This document shows, piece by piece, positions 26,746 through 34,889 of a stretch of DNA of 36,583 nucleotides; positions within the stretch are counted from its first letter, which is position 1; each line of letters starts with the position of its first letter. Below the pieces are notes generated by a model, which ran no database searches, was not told the origin of the DNA, and saw only the letters and a program-made list of their open reading frames with translations. The DNA lies in the NCBI RefSeq assembly GCF_900172345.1, contig NZ_FWFY01000017.1, forward strand, positions 1 to 36,583. Reading direction: 5' to 3'. Source of the DNA: Limimaricola soesokkakensis (GTDB taxonomy: Bacteria > Pseudomonadota > Alphaproteobacteria > Rhodobacterales > Rhodobacteraceae). The position numbers were made by a program, and so were the translations under genes.

Positions 26746-27494
26746 GAGGTCTCTCCTTGGTTGGTCGTCTGCTGGGGAGTGGGCAGGGGCGTGCCCGGCG
26801 GCACCGTGCCCTTGCCGCTGTCGGCTTCGCTCAGCACCACGACCTTGGCGCCCGCGCGGGCGCGCTCGTGCAGGTCGATGATGTCTTGGTTGAACAGGCG
26901 GATGCAGCCGGCCGAGGTGGCCTTGCCGATCGACCATGGGTCGTTGGTGCCGTGAATGCGGTAGAGCGTGTCGCGCCCGTCCTTGAACAGGTAGAGCGCC
27001 CGCGCGCCGAGCGGGTTGTCGATGCCGCCCTCCATGCCGCCGGCATGGGGCCCGTAGAGGTCGGGATCGCGGCGCAGCATGTTGGGGGTCGGCGTCCAGC
27101 GCGGCCATTCGCGGGTGAAGGGGATGTTGCCTTCGCCCGAGAAGCCGCGCCCCTGATCGCCCACCGCGACGCCGTAGCGCATCGCCCGGTCGCCCTCCAT
27201 CACGAGGTAGAGAAACCGCGCATGCGGATCGACTACGATGGTGCCGGGCGCCTCGTCGGTCCAGTAGCCGACCTCCTGGCGGCGATTGCGTTCGTCGAGA
27301 TACTGTTCGGGCACGGCGGGAATGACCTCGCCCTCGTCCTCCACCGTCGCATACATCGCCCGGACCTCGGCGGGGAGCACGGGTTCGGCCTCGGGAGGAG
27401 CGGCGGGTTCGGGCGCTGGGGCGGCAGCGCAGGCCGCCAGAAGCGGCAGCAGCGCGAGCGACGCCAGCCGCCGGGGGCGGATGGTTCCGGTCAT
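26742..27494 (-). CDS. L,D-transpeptidase lipoprotein, copy 3
   Basis: A 250-residue protein with a lipobox (LLAAC, C22), so it should be a membrane-anchored lipoprotein. An Ala/Pro/Glu-rich linker (about 23-42) precedes the YkuD domain, which contains RYGVAVGDQGRGF, NPLGARALYLFKDG and the active-site block RIHGTNDPWSIGKATSAGCIRLF, with catalytic His and Cys. It sits inside the Dsb operon, with ATGA overlaps on both sides (TlpA-like upstream, DsbA-like downstream). The placement of a Cys enzyme among thiol-reducing proteins implies that its cysteine is kept reduced by them. Confidence 0.93.
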   Translation of the reverse strand: MTGTIRPRRLASLALLPLLAACAAAPAPEPAAPPEAEPVLPAEVRAMYATVEDEGEVIPAVPEQYLDERNRRQEVGYWTDEAPGTIVVDPHARFLYLVMEGDRAMRYGVAVGDQGRGFSGEGNIPFTREWPRWTPTPNMLRRDPDLYGPHAGGMEGGIDNPLGARALYLFKDGRDTLYRIHGTNDPWSIGKATSAGCIRLFNQDIIDLHERARAGAKVVVLSEADSGKGTVPPGTPLPTPQQTTNQGETS

Positions 27495-28309
27495 GGGGTG
27501 GTCCTTTCGAGGTCGTCGAGGCCCGCGCGGAGCTGCGCGCGGGAGATTTCGCCGGTATGGGCGGCCCGCTGCCTTCCCTCGGCGTCGAAGAACAGGGTGG
27601 TCGGCAGGCCCAGCAGGCCGAACGCCTCCATCAGCGCGCCCTCCGGGTCGCGCAGCACGCCGGTCGTGCCCAGCGACTGCCCCGCGAGGTAGGTCTCGAT
27701 CACCTGCGTCGCCTCGCGTTGGTTGGCGAAGAGGATCTGCGCCCCCTTCGTTTCGGCGGCGACCTCCATCATCATCGGCAGTTCGCGGCGGCAGGGCGGG
27801 CACCAGCTGGCCCAGAGGTTGATGACAAGCGGCTGCCCCGCCGTCTCGGCGAGCGGGAACGGGCGGCCTGACAGTTCCGCGAGATGGATCGCGGGCAGGC
27901 GTCCGCGCGTCTCGTCGGGCAGCGCGGCCCGGGCCACCGCGACCCCCGTGCCCGCGAGGGTGACGGCCAGCAGCAACGGCGTCAGCGTCCTGGGGTGGCG
28001 CAGCAGCGCCGCCACAAGCGCGAGGCCCAGCCCGAACAGGCCCACCTGCGGTGCGAAGCCGCCTTGCCAGAGCTTCAACGCGTCGAGCGGCGCAGCGCGA
28101 AAACTGTCCAACTGTATCGCCACGAAGCCCGCGCGCGCCGCGGCCACCCAGCCGAGGACGGCGATGAGCGACCAGCGCCGCAGCGCCTCGGCCTGCGCGG
28201 GGCGGCGCCACGCGGCGATCTCGGCGACGCCGATGAAGACGAGCACCGCGATCACGGCGAGGAATCGCTCGCCGGAGAACACCAGTGGGCCGATCGCCAC
28301 CGCGTTCAT
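27491..28309 (-). CDS. Lgt-like membrane domain fused to a TlpA-type thioredoxin domain
   Basis: A 272-residue inner-membrane protein. Residues ~1-130 hold about four hydrophobic segments and match part of the prolipoprotein diacylglyceryl transferase (Lgt) pattern: AARAGFVAIQ..., then LKLWQGGFAPQVGLFGLGLA. The C-terminal part (about 138-272) is a TlpA/ResA-like thioredoxin domain with NLWASWCPPCRRELP (C170, C173). The membrane part is too short for a full Lgt. It is likely a membrane-tethered thiol reductase that takes electrons from DsbD. ATGA overlaps join it to DsbD upstream and LDT copy 3 downstream. Confidence 0.85.
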   Translation of the reverse strand: MNAVAIGPLVFSGERFLAVIAVLVFIGVAEIAAWRRPAQAEALRRWSLIAVLGWVAAARAGFVAIQLDSFRAAPLDALKLWQGGFAPQVGLFGLGLALVAALLRHPRTLTPLLLAVTLAGTGVAVARAALPDETRGRLPAIHLAELSGRPFPLAETAGQPLVINLWASWCPPCRRELPMMMEVAAETKGAQILFANQREATQVIETYLAGQSLGTTGVLRDPEGALMEAFGLLGLPTTLFFDAEGRQRAAHTGEISRAQLRAGLDDLERTTP

Positions 28310-30144
28310 CGGATCGTCCGCGCCGAGGCCACGACCTCCTCCACGCCCGGCTCGCCGATCAAGCGGCTGCCCGGCGCCTCGCGGCCCTCGGCGTCGAGGA
28401 ACACCATGGTGGGCGGGCCGACCGAGCCGAGGTGATCGAGCAGCGCCTGCCCCTCGGCGTCAAACTCCGACAGGTCGGCGGTGATGAGCGTGGTGCCTGC
28501 CAGCGCCTCGCGGACCATCGGGTCGGGCCAGAGGCGGCGCTCAATCACCTTGCAGGTGACGCACCAGTCGGCGGTGACGTAGATCATCGACGGCCCGTCG
28601 CTCCCTGCGAGCGCGGCGTCGAGCTGCGGCACCGAGGTGACGGGGGTGAAGGCGATATCGTTATCGGCGACACCGGGCGCGGCCTCGGCCGGGCGCAGAC
28701 CGGCCAGCGGGCGCATCGGGTCCTCCGCGCCGCTCGCCGCCCCGAGGCCCATGAGCACGGCGGCGAGGATCGCGGCGAGCCCGACGGTTTTGCGGATGCG
28801 CGGCGCCGTGCCGGAGCCGGGCTCCAGCCGGTCCAGCCCGCCGACGAAGACGCCTGAACCAAGCAGCAGCGCCGCCCAGAGCGCCAGCGTGGCGGGGCCG
28901 GGCAGCAGCCGGCCGCCGAGCCAGATCGCCATGCCGAGGAAGACGACGCCGAAGGCGGCCTTAACGCCCTCCATCCATGCCCCCGCACGCGGCAGCATCC
29001 GCGCGCCGAAGGTCCCCGCGATCAGGAGCGGCACGCCCTGTCCCAGACCGAGCGCGAAGAGCGCGGCCGCACCGAGCCACGCGTCGCCGGTCCGCGCGAT
29101 GTAAAGGAGCGCCCCGGCCAGCGGCGCGGTCACGCAGGGCCCCATGATCAGCGCCGAGGTGAAGCCGAGCGCCGCGGCCCCGCCCAGCGTGCCGCCCCGG
29201 CCCGCACCGATGCCCGACAGCCGACCAGTCCAGGCCTGCGGCAGCCGCATCTCGTAGAGGCCGAACATCGACAGCGCCAGCGCCACGAAGACCACGGCGA
29301 CCACGCCCACGGCCCAGGGCGATTGCAGCGCCACCTGCAAGTTCTGGCCCGACCACGCGGCGATGAGGCCCAGCAGGCCGAAGGCCGCCGCCATCGCCAG
29401 CACGTAGGTGCCCGAGAGCAGCGCGCCGCGTCTGGCGCCGACCGTGCCGTCCTGTCCGGCCAGCAGCCCCGCGAGAATCGGAAACATCGGGAAGACGCAG
29501 GGCGTGAAGGCGAGCAGCAGCCCGAAGCCGAAGAAGCCCGCCAGCACGAGAAGCGGCCCACCACGGGCGCTCAGCCCGTCGAGCAGGCCGCCCTCATTGG
29601 CAAGGATGATGCCACTTTCCGATGCCACGGATGTCGCCGGGTCTTTGACGGAGGCGGGTCCGGGCGCGGGCGGCGTGGCCGCAGCCTCGATCGCGGGCAG
29701 GGTGTCGGTGACCGGCGGGTAGCAGATCCCGTCCTCCTGACAGCCCTGGTAGGTCACGCGCACCGGGCCTTCCGCCGCGCCGAGCTGCGCCTCGGTGCCA
29801 TGGAAATACACCTCGACGGTGCCGAAGGTCGGGTCGTCCTTGGTGACGCCGGGCTCGGTCTCGAGGGTCAGCGATCTCCCGTCCTCGGTCTCGGCGGCGA
29901 GGTATTCGCGGTAGAGGTAATAGCCCTCAGCAACGTCCCAGCGCAGCAGACGGCTGCCATCAGGCTGCGGCAAGACCTCGAGTGCGAAGGCCTCGCGCGG
30001 GTCCATCGGCGGCGACTGCCGGCCGAAGGCGTCGCCGCTCTGCGCAAGGGCGGCGGCGACGACCAGGGCGAGGGACAGCGCCGCGAGGAGCGGGGCGATG
30101 ATGGCGCGCCGCAGGGCGGCGGGGTATGAAAGGGTCCGTGTCAT
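28306..30144 (-). CDS. dsbD: Thiol:disulfide interchange protein DsbD
   Basis: A 612-residue inner-membrane reductase. The signal peptide is at about 1-35. The N-terminal periplasmic domain has the cysteine pair GCQEDGICYPP. The central eight-helix domain carries the reactive cysteines in AFTPCVFPMFPIL and GPCVTAPLAG. The C-terminal thioredoxin domain has ADWCVTCK (C528, C531). It moves electrons from cytosolic thioredoxin to periplasmic thiol proteins. It is the first gene of a coupled operon, dsbD-tlpA-LDT-dsbA. A perfect CTTAAG-N5-CTTAAG site lies 23 bases upstream of ATG 30144, and the response regulator is divergent. Confidence 0.95.
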   Translation of the reverse strand: MTRTLSYPAALRRAIIAPLLAALSLALVVAAALAQSGDAFGRQSPPMDPREAFALEVLPQPDGSRLLRWDVAEGYYLYREYLAAETEDGRSLTLETEPGVTKDDPTFGTVEVYFHGTEAQLGAAEGPVRVTYQGCQEDGICYPPVTDTLPAIEAAATPPAPGPASVKDPATSVASESGIILANEGGLLDGLSARGGPLLVLAGFFGFGLLLAFTPCVFPMFPILAGLLAGQDGTVGARRGALLSGTYVLAMAAAFGLLGLIAAWSGQNLQVALQSPWAVGVVAVVFVALALSMFGLYEMRLPQAWTGRLSGIGAGRGGTLGGAAALGFTSALIMGPCVTAPLAGALLYIARTGDAWLGAAALFALGLGQGVPLLIAGTFGARMLPRAGAWMEGVKAAFGVVFLGMAIWLGGRLLPGPATLALWAALLLGSGVFVGGLDRLEPGSGTAPRIRKTVGLAAILAAVLMGLGAASGAEDPMRPLAGLRPAEAAPGVADNDIAFTPVTSVPQLDAALAGSDGPSMIYVTADWCVTCKVIERRLWPDPMVREALAGTTLITADLSEFDAEGQALLDHLGSVGPPTMVFLDAEGREAPGSRLIGEPGVEEVVASARTIR

Positions 30145-30166
30145 GGCGCCCGGATCGGCGCGCTAC

Positions 30167-30183
30167 CTTAAGCGGCCCTTAAG
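30167..30183. promoter_or_regulatory. PmrA-box-like site between dsbD and the response regulator
   Basis: A perfect direct repeat CTTAAG-CGGCC-CTTAAG (half-sites 30167-30172 and 30178-30183), the spacing of PmrA/BasR-type response-regulator boxes. Being between divergent genes, it could serve autoregulation as well as dsbD. Confidence 0.75.
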
Positions 30184-30228
30184 CCCGCAGGCGCAACAGC
30201 GACGGCAAGGACGACAACCGGAGGCGGG

Positions 30229-30894
30229 ATGCGGGTTCTGATCGTGGAGGATGACGAGACGCTGGCCGACGGGCTGAGCGTCGGGCTGCGGTTGCAGGGT
30301 TTCACCCCGGAGCTGGTGACCTGCTGCGCCGATGCGCGCGAGGCGCTGGCGCAGGGCGGCTTCTCGGCGGTGGTGCTCGACCTGATGCTGCCCGACGGCT
30401 CGGGGCTCGACCTGCTGGCCGGGCTGCGAGCGGGCGGCGACCGTTTGCCGGTGCTGCTGCTCACGGCGCTCGACCAGGTGCGCGACCGGATCGGCGGGCT
30501 CGACGCCGGGGCGGACGACTACCTCGGCAAGCCTTTCGATCTGGGCGAGGTCAGCGCCCGGCTGCGCGCAATCATTCGCCGCGCCGAGGGGCGGGCCAGC
30601 GCGCTGCTCGAATGGAACGGGCTGCGGCTCGACCCGTCGCGGATGAGCGGCGAGATGGATGGGCGCGAGCTGCGCTTCTCGCGGCGCGAATTTTCGGTGC
30701 TGCGCGCGTTGATCGAGACCCCCGGCGTGATCGTCGAGAAGGACCGGCTGGAGGAGCGCCTTTACGGATGGCAGGAGGGGGTCGAGAGCAACGCCGTCGA
30801 GGTGCATGTTCACAAGCTGCGGGCCAAACTGGGCGCGGGCTTCATCGAGACGGTGCGCGGCGTCGGCTACCGCCTCGCGGAGCCGCGGCCATGA
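30229..30894 (+). CDS. OmpR/PmrA-type response regulator
   Basis: A 221-residue DNA-binding regulator. The receiver domain (residues 1-115) has the acidic pocket (E7, D8, D9), phospho-acceptor D51 in LDLMLPDGSG, the conserved Thr in LLLTALD and the Lys in GKPFDLGE. The C-terminal winged helix (about 125-221) ends with VHKLRAKLG and the VRGVGYRL wing. It resembles QseB/PmrA/TctD-type regulators. It overlaps the kinase gene by ATGA. It probably binds the CTTAAG repeats listed here; which signal it serves (copper, thiol or envelope stress) is inference from the neighbours. Confidence 0.93.
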   Translation: MRVLIVEDDETLADGLSVGLRLQGFTPELVTCCADAREALAQGGFSAVVLDLMLPDGSGLDLLAGLRAGGDRLPVLLLTALDQVRDRIGGLDAGADDYLGKPFDLGEVSARLRAIIRRAEGRASALLEWNGLRLDPSRMSGEMDGRELRFSRREFSVLRALIETPGVIVEKDRLEERLYGWQEGVESNAVEVHVHKLRAKLGAGFIETVRGVGYRLAEPRP

Positions 30895-32297
30895 GTTCGA
30901 TCCGCACGCGGCTGTTCGTGATCCTGTTGGCGGCGACCGGGGTGGTCTGGCTCTCGGCGGTCTGGTGGATCCAGCACTCGACCCGCTCAGAGGTTGAACA
31001 GGTGCTCGACGCGCGCCTCGCCGAGGCGGCGCAGATGGTCTCGTCGCTGATCTCGGACCGGCGGATCGACGTGGCCTCGGCCGGGCCGGTGGAGCTGGAC
31101 CTGCCCGTGCCCGCGGCGGGCTCGGACTATTCGCGCCAGCTCTCCTGCCAGATCTGGTCGCTCGACGGGACGCTGCTGGGCGCCTCAGCCAGCGCGCCAT
31201 CGGGGCGGCTCGCGGCGGAGCAAACGGGCTTTTCCGACAGCCTCGTCGATGGCGAGGCGTGGCGCGTCTACACCATGATCAACGAAGATCTGGGCCTGAG
31301 GGTGATGGTCGGCGACCGGCTCACCGTGCGCGAGCGACTGGTCACGGACGTGGTGCGCGGGCTGCTGCTGCCGGCGCTGGCGATCCTGCCGGTGCTGGCG
31401 GCGCTGATCTGGATCAGCGTCGGGCGCGGTCTTGCGCCGCTCGACCGGATGGCACGGGCGCTGAGCGCGCGAACGGCCGATGATCTCGGGCCGGTGTCGG
31501 CAGGCCCGCTGCCGCGCGAGATCCGGCCCATGGGCGCGGCGCTCGACGGGCTGTTCGCTCGCGTGGCCGGGGCGCGCGAGCGGGAGAAGAGCTTCACCGC
31601 CTTCGCCGCGCATGAGCTGAAGACCCCGCTTGCGGGCATCAAGACGCAGGCGCAGATCGCGGCGATGGCCCCGGACGAGGCGACACGCCGGCAGGCGCTG
31701 GCGCGGATCGAGGCCGGGGTAGCCCGCACCGACCGGATGGTTCGGCAGCTTCTCGAACTCGCTGCCGTTGACGGAGCTCCGGAGGGAGGTGGCGAGATCG
31801 TCGACATGACGCGCTTGGCGACCGACTTGGTGCAGGACATGCGGAGGCTGGCCATCGAGCGGGATGTGCAGTTCAGGCTGGAGATGGCACCAGAGCTGTT
31901 CTGCCGAATACCCGACCCGGTGCTGCCCGCCGTGGCGTTGCGCAATATCGTTGAAAACGCCGTGCTGGCGAGCCCGCCGGGCTGCGAGGTCGTGGTCGAA
32001 GGCGTGGCACGGGACGCGCGGATCACGCTGTCCGTGCTCGACCGTGGACCCGGCATTCCCGAGGCCGAGCGGGCCCGCGTGACCGAGCGGTTCTTTCGCG
32101 GTGCGGGCGCGCCCGCGGGGGGCAGCGGGCTGGGGCTGGCGATCGCGCAGGTGGCGGTCGAGCGGCTCGGCGGGCGGCTTGGCTTCGCGCCACGGGCGGG
32201 CGGAGGCGAGGCTGTGCAGATTGTGCTGCCCTGTGCCGGACCCCTTCACGAAAGCGGCAGGGCGTCGGAAGGACGCGACACTGCCACACGCTCGTAA
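30891..32297 (+). CDS. Sensor histidine kinase (QseC/PmrB type)
   Basis: A 468-residue inner-membrane kinase. Two membrane segments (about residues 7-26 and 155-176) enclose a periplasmic sensor of about 128 residues that carries a lone Cys (C86) but no clear metal motif. A HAMP-like linker (about 178-230) follows. The phospho-acceptor H241 lies in FAAHELKTPLAG. The ATPase domain has N (NIVENAVLAS), the G1 box DRGPGIP, and the G2 box GGSGLGLAIAQ. It overlaps the response regulator. The Cys and the neighbouring thiol and LDT genes make a redox or copper-related signal plausible but unproven. Confidence 0.93.
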   Translation: MSSIRTRLFVILLAATGVVWLSAVWWIQHSTRSEVEQVLDARLAEAAQMVSSLISDRRIDVASAGPVELDLPVPAAGSDYSRQLSCQIWSLDGTLLGASASAPSGRLAAEQTGFSDSLVDGEAWRVYTMINEDLGLRVMVGDRLTVRERLVTDVVRGLLLPALAILPVLAALIWISVGRGLAPLDRMARALSARTADDLGPVSAGPLPREIRPMGAALDGLFARVAGAREREKSFTAFAAHELKTPLAGIKTQAQIAAMAPDEATRRQALARIEAGVARTDRMVRQLLELAAVDGAPEGGGEIVDMTRLATDLVQDMRRLAIERDVQFRLEMAPELFCRIPDPVLPAVALRNIVENAVLASPPGCEVVVEGVARDARITLSVLDRGPGIPEAERARVTERFFRGAGAPAGGSGLGLAIAQVAVERLGGRLGFAPRAGGGEAVQIVLPCAGPLHESGRASEGRDTATRS

Positions 32298-32309
32298 GGC
32301 TGCCTTAAG
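32293..32309. promoter_or_regulatory. PmrA-box-like site upstream of LDT copy 4
   Basis: CGTAAG-GCTGC-CTTAAG (half-sites 32293-32298 and 32304-32309): the same 11-bp spacing with one imperfect half. It starts in the last codons of the kinase gene and lies 133 bases upstream of the LDT start, so the LDT probably has its own promoter in this gap. Confidence 0.55.
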
Positions 32310-32442
32310 CTCGATGCATTCGACACGGCATGGACGCACTGCGCTTGGAACCCCGGATCGACCGGTGCCAGCGCGGGGCCATCATTACCATATCCTGCGT
32401 ATGACATCCGTCGGCGTCGGGACAAAACGGACGAGGTGACGC

Positions 32443-33024
32443 ATGCTGAGACGAGGTTTTCTCAAGAGAACGGCCGCTGCTTTCGCGGGTGCCACGCTAC
32501 CCGCCGGGAGGGTGTTGGCGCATGAGGGCGCGGCGCAGGCCGCGGTGATCCCGCCCCGCGAGGTGGCCATCGCCGAAGGCATCCCGGCCGGGCAGATACA
32601 CGTCATGCCCGACGAGTTCGCGCTCTACTGGACGCTGCCGGGCGCGCGAGCGCTGCGCTACGCGGTCGGGGTGGGCCGAGACGATCTCTACGAGGCGGGG
32701 ACCTTCCTGATCCAAGCCAAGAAGGAATGGCCCAGCTGGACACCGACCCCCGGCATGCTCGAACGCGAGCCGGAGGTCTACGGCAAATGGGCCGACGGCA
32801 TGCCGGGCGGGATCGATAACCCCCTGGGCGCCCGGGCGCTCTACTTGTTCAAGGACGGCTACGACACCTTCCTGCGCATCCACGGCACCAACGCGCCATC
32901 CACCATCGGGACCGCCGTGTCGAACGGCTGCGCCCGCCTGGTGAACGAGCAGATCATCGAGCTCTATGAAAAGGTGCCACTGGAGACGAAGGTGTTCCTG
33001 TATCCCAAGGTGGGCATGGCCTAA
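32443..33024 (+). CDS. L,D-transpeptidase (YkuD domain), copy 4, paralogue of copy 1
   Basis: A 193-residue exported enzyme with an RR leader (residues 1-25, LRRGFLKRTAAAFAGATLP). The YkuD catalytic stretch is IHGTN...AVSNGCARLV (H147, S160, C163). It matches LDT copy 1 (11931-12551) almost position for position, including IHVMPDEFALYWTLP, AKKEWPSW, NPLGARALYLF and KVFLYPK at the end. It follows the two-component genes and has an upstream CTTAAG-type site. It is convergent with the SulP gene. Confidence 0.92.
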   Translation: MLRRGFLKRTAAAFAGATLPAGRVLAHEGAAQAAVIPPREVAIAEGIPAGQIHVMPDEFALYWTLPGARALRYAVGVGRDDLYEAGTFLIQAKKEWPSWTPTPGMLEREPEVYGKWADGMPGGIDNPLGARALYLFKDGYDTFLRIHGTNAPSTIGTAVSNGCARLVNEQIIELYEKVPLETKVFLYPKVGMA

Positions 33025-33076
33025 GGTTCGATCGCCGCAGAGGCAGGGCATGGGGCGGCTCGACCGGGGCACCGGT

Positions 33077-34831
33077 TCAGGCGCTCTGGCGGACCGGCTG
33101 CGGGGTTTCCGGCCCGCCTTCCGCCAGCTTGCACGCCGCCTCGTGCTGGCTGAGGAACACCTCGCCGGTCAGTTCGTCGAGGAAATGGCTGCGCTTGAGG
33201 CGATCCATCACCGGCCCCTTCACCTCGCTCAGATGCAGGCGGATGCCCGCGTCGTGCAGACGAGTGTTGATCGCCTCGAGCGATTCCAGCGCCGAAAGGT
33301 CGATCTCGTTGACTGCCGGGAACATCAGCACGACGTCGGTGAGTTCAGGCTTGTCGGCGGCATAGGCCGACAGCTGGTCCTCAAGATAGCGGGCGTTCGG
33401 GAAGTAGAGGCTTTCATCGACGCGCAGTGACAGCACGTGTGGCTGGGTCTCGACCTCGTGGCGCAGCACGTTGCGGAAATGCTCGGTGCCCGGCACCCGG
33501 CCGACCACCGCCATGTGCGGGCGCGAGGTCTTGTAGAGATGCACGAGGATCGAGGTGACCACACCCGCGGTGACGCCCACCTCGACACCGAACACCAGCG
33601 TCAGCAGGATCGTCGCCGAGACGGCGGCGAAATCGGCGCGGCTGAAGGCCCAGGCACGCTTCAGAACCGAAAAGTCGACGAGGCTGAGGACGGCGACGAT
33701 GATCGTGGCGGCCAGCGTCGCCTTGGGCAGGTAGTGGATCAGCGGCGTCAGGAACAGCGCGGCCAGCGCCAGGCCAAGGGCGGTGAAAGCCCCGGCGGCG
33801 GGGGTCTCGGCCCCGGCATCGTAGTTCACCACCGATCGCGAGAAGCCCCCCGTCACCGGGAAGCCGCCCGTGAAGGCCGCGCCGAGGTTGGCGGTGCCGA
33901 GCCCGATCAACTCCTGGTCGGGGTCGATGCGCTGGCGCTTCTTGGCGGCCAGCGTCTGCGCAACCGAGATCGACTCGACGAAGCCGATGATCGAGATCAG
34001 CAGGGCGGGGACGAACAGCTGCGACAGCAGCGCGGGCGAGAAGGAGGGCAGGGTGAGCGGCGGCAGGCTTTGCGGCACCTCGCCGACGATAGCGACGCCA
34101 CGTTTGCCCAGATCGAACAGCCAGACCGCCAGCGTCGTGGCGACGATGGCCAGGACGGGGCCGGTCTTGGCGCCGATGTCGGCCATGCGCGGGCCGAGGC
34201 CGATACGGCGCAACAGCGGCTTCAGCCCCTTGCGGACCCAGAACAGGAACGCGGTGGCAGAGACGCCGAGCACGACGGTGATCAGGTTGGTCTCGCCCAA
34301 ATGCGACCAAAGCCCGTCGAGGATCTCGATCAGCGTATGGCCTTCGCCTTCAATGCCGAGGATATGGCGCAGCTGGCTCGCCGCGATCAGGATGCCAGAC
34401 GCCGTGATGAAGCCCGCGATCACCGGGTGCGACAGGAAGTTGGCGAGAAAGCCGAGGCGGAACAGCCCCAGCGCCAGCAGCATCGCGCCCGACAGGAAGG
34501 CGAGCGTCAGCGCCGCGGCAACGTAGCCCGCCGTGCCGCTTTCGGCGATGTTGCCCACCGCCGCCGCCGTCATCAGCGACACCACCGCGACCGGGCCCAC
34601 CGCCAATGCGCGCGAGGTGCCGAAGATCGCGTAGAGCAGGATCGGCGCGATCGAGGCATAGATCCCGGCCTCGGGCGGCATGCCGGCAAGCAGCGCGTAG
34701 GCCAGCGACTGCGGGATCAGCATGATCGTCACGATCACGGCGGCGACCATGTCGCCGGTGAAGGTGGAGCGGTCGTAACGCCGTCCCCAGTCGAGGATCG
34801 GCAAATAGCGCGACAGCGGGGGCATGGTCAT
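33077..34831 (-). CDS. SulP-family anion transporter with a STAS domain
   Basis: A 584-residue inner-membrane transporter. The N-terminal pattern (YDRSTFTGDMVAAVIVTIML, IPQSLAYALLAGMPPEAGIY) and the middle GLGTANLGAAFTGGFPVTGG are characteristic of SulP/SLC26 proteins, which move sulfate, bicarbonate or other anions. Roughly 10-12 membrane segments span residues 20-420. The cytoplasmic STAS domain covers about 450-550 (VDESLYFPNARYLEDQL, EIDLSALESLEAINTRL). Near the persulfide-dioxygenase and YeeE genes, sulfate or sulfite export is a reasonable guess. A terminator separates it from the gene upstream. Confidence 0.93.
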   Translation of the reverse strand: MTMPPLSRYLPILDWGRRYDRSTFTGDMVAAVIVTIMLIPQSLAYALLAGMPPEAGIYASIAPILLYAIFGTSRALAVGPVAVVSLMTAAAVGNIAESGTAGYVAAALTLAFLSGAMLLALGLFRLGFLANFLSHPVIAGFITASGILIAASQLRHILGIEGEGHTLIEILDGLWSHLGETNLITVVLGVSATAFLFWVRKGLKPLLRRIGLGPRMADIGAKTGPVLAIVATTLAVWLFDLGKRGVAIVGEVPQSLPPLTLPSFSPALLSQLFVPALLISIIGFVESISVAQTLAAKKRQRIDPDQELIGLGTANLGAAFTGGFPVTGGFSRSVVNYDAGAETPAAGAFTALGLALAALFLTPLIHYLPKATLAATIIVAVLSLVDFSVLKRAWAFSRADFAAVSATILLTLVFGVEVGVTAGVVTSILVHLYKTSRPHMAVVGRVPGTEHFRNVLRHEVETQPHVLSLRVDESLYFPNARYLEDQLSAYAADKPELTDVVLMFPAVNEIDLSALESLEAINTRLHDAGIRLHLSEVKGPVMDRLKRSHFLDELTGEVFLSQHEAACKLAEGGPETPQPVRQSA

Positions 34832-34862
34832 CCGTATCCGTCCGGTCTTTGGGGAAGGAAAG

Positions 34863-34884
34863 CGGGCGGCCCGTGGGCCGCCCG
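34863..34884 (-). terminator. Terminator after the persulfide-dioxygenase-like gene
   Basis: A perfect 10-bp stem (CGGGCGGCCC / GGGCCGCCCG) lies just after the stop codon at 34890 and is followed on the minus strand by CTTTCCTTCCCC. It separates this gene from the SulP gene. Confidence 0.75.
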
Positions 34885-34889
34885 TAAGC

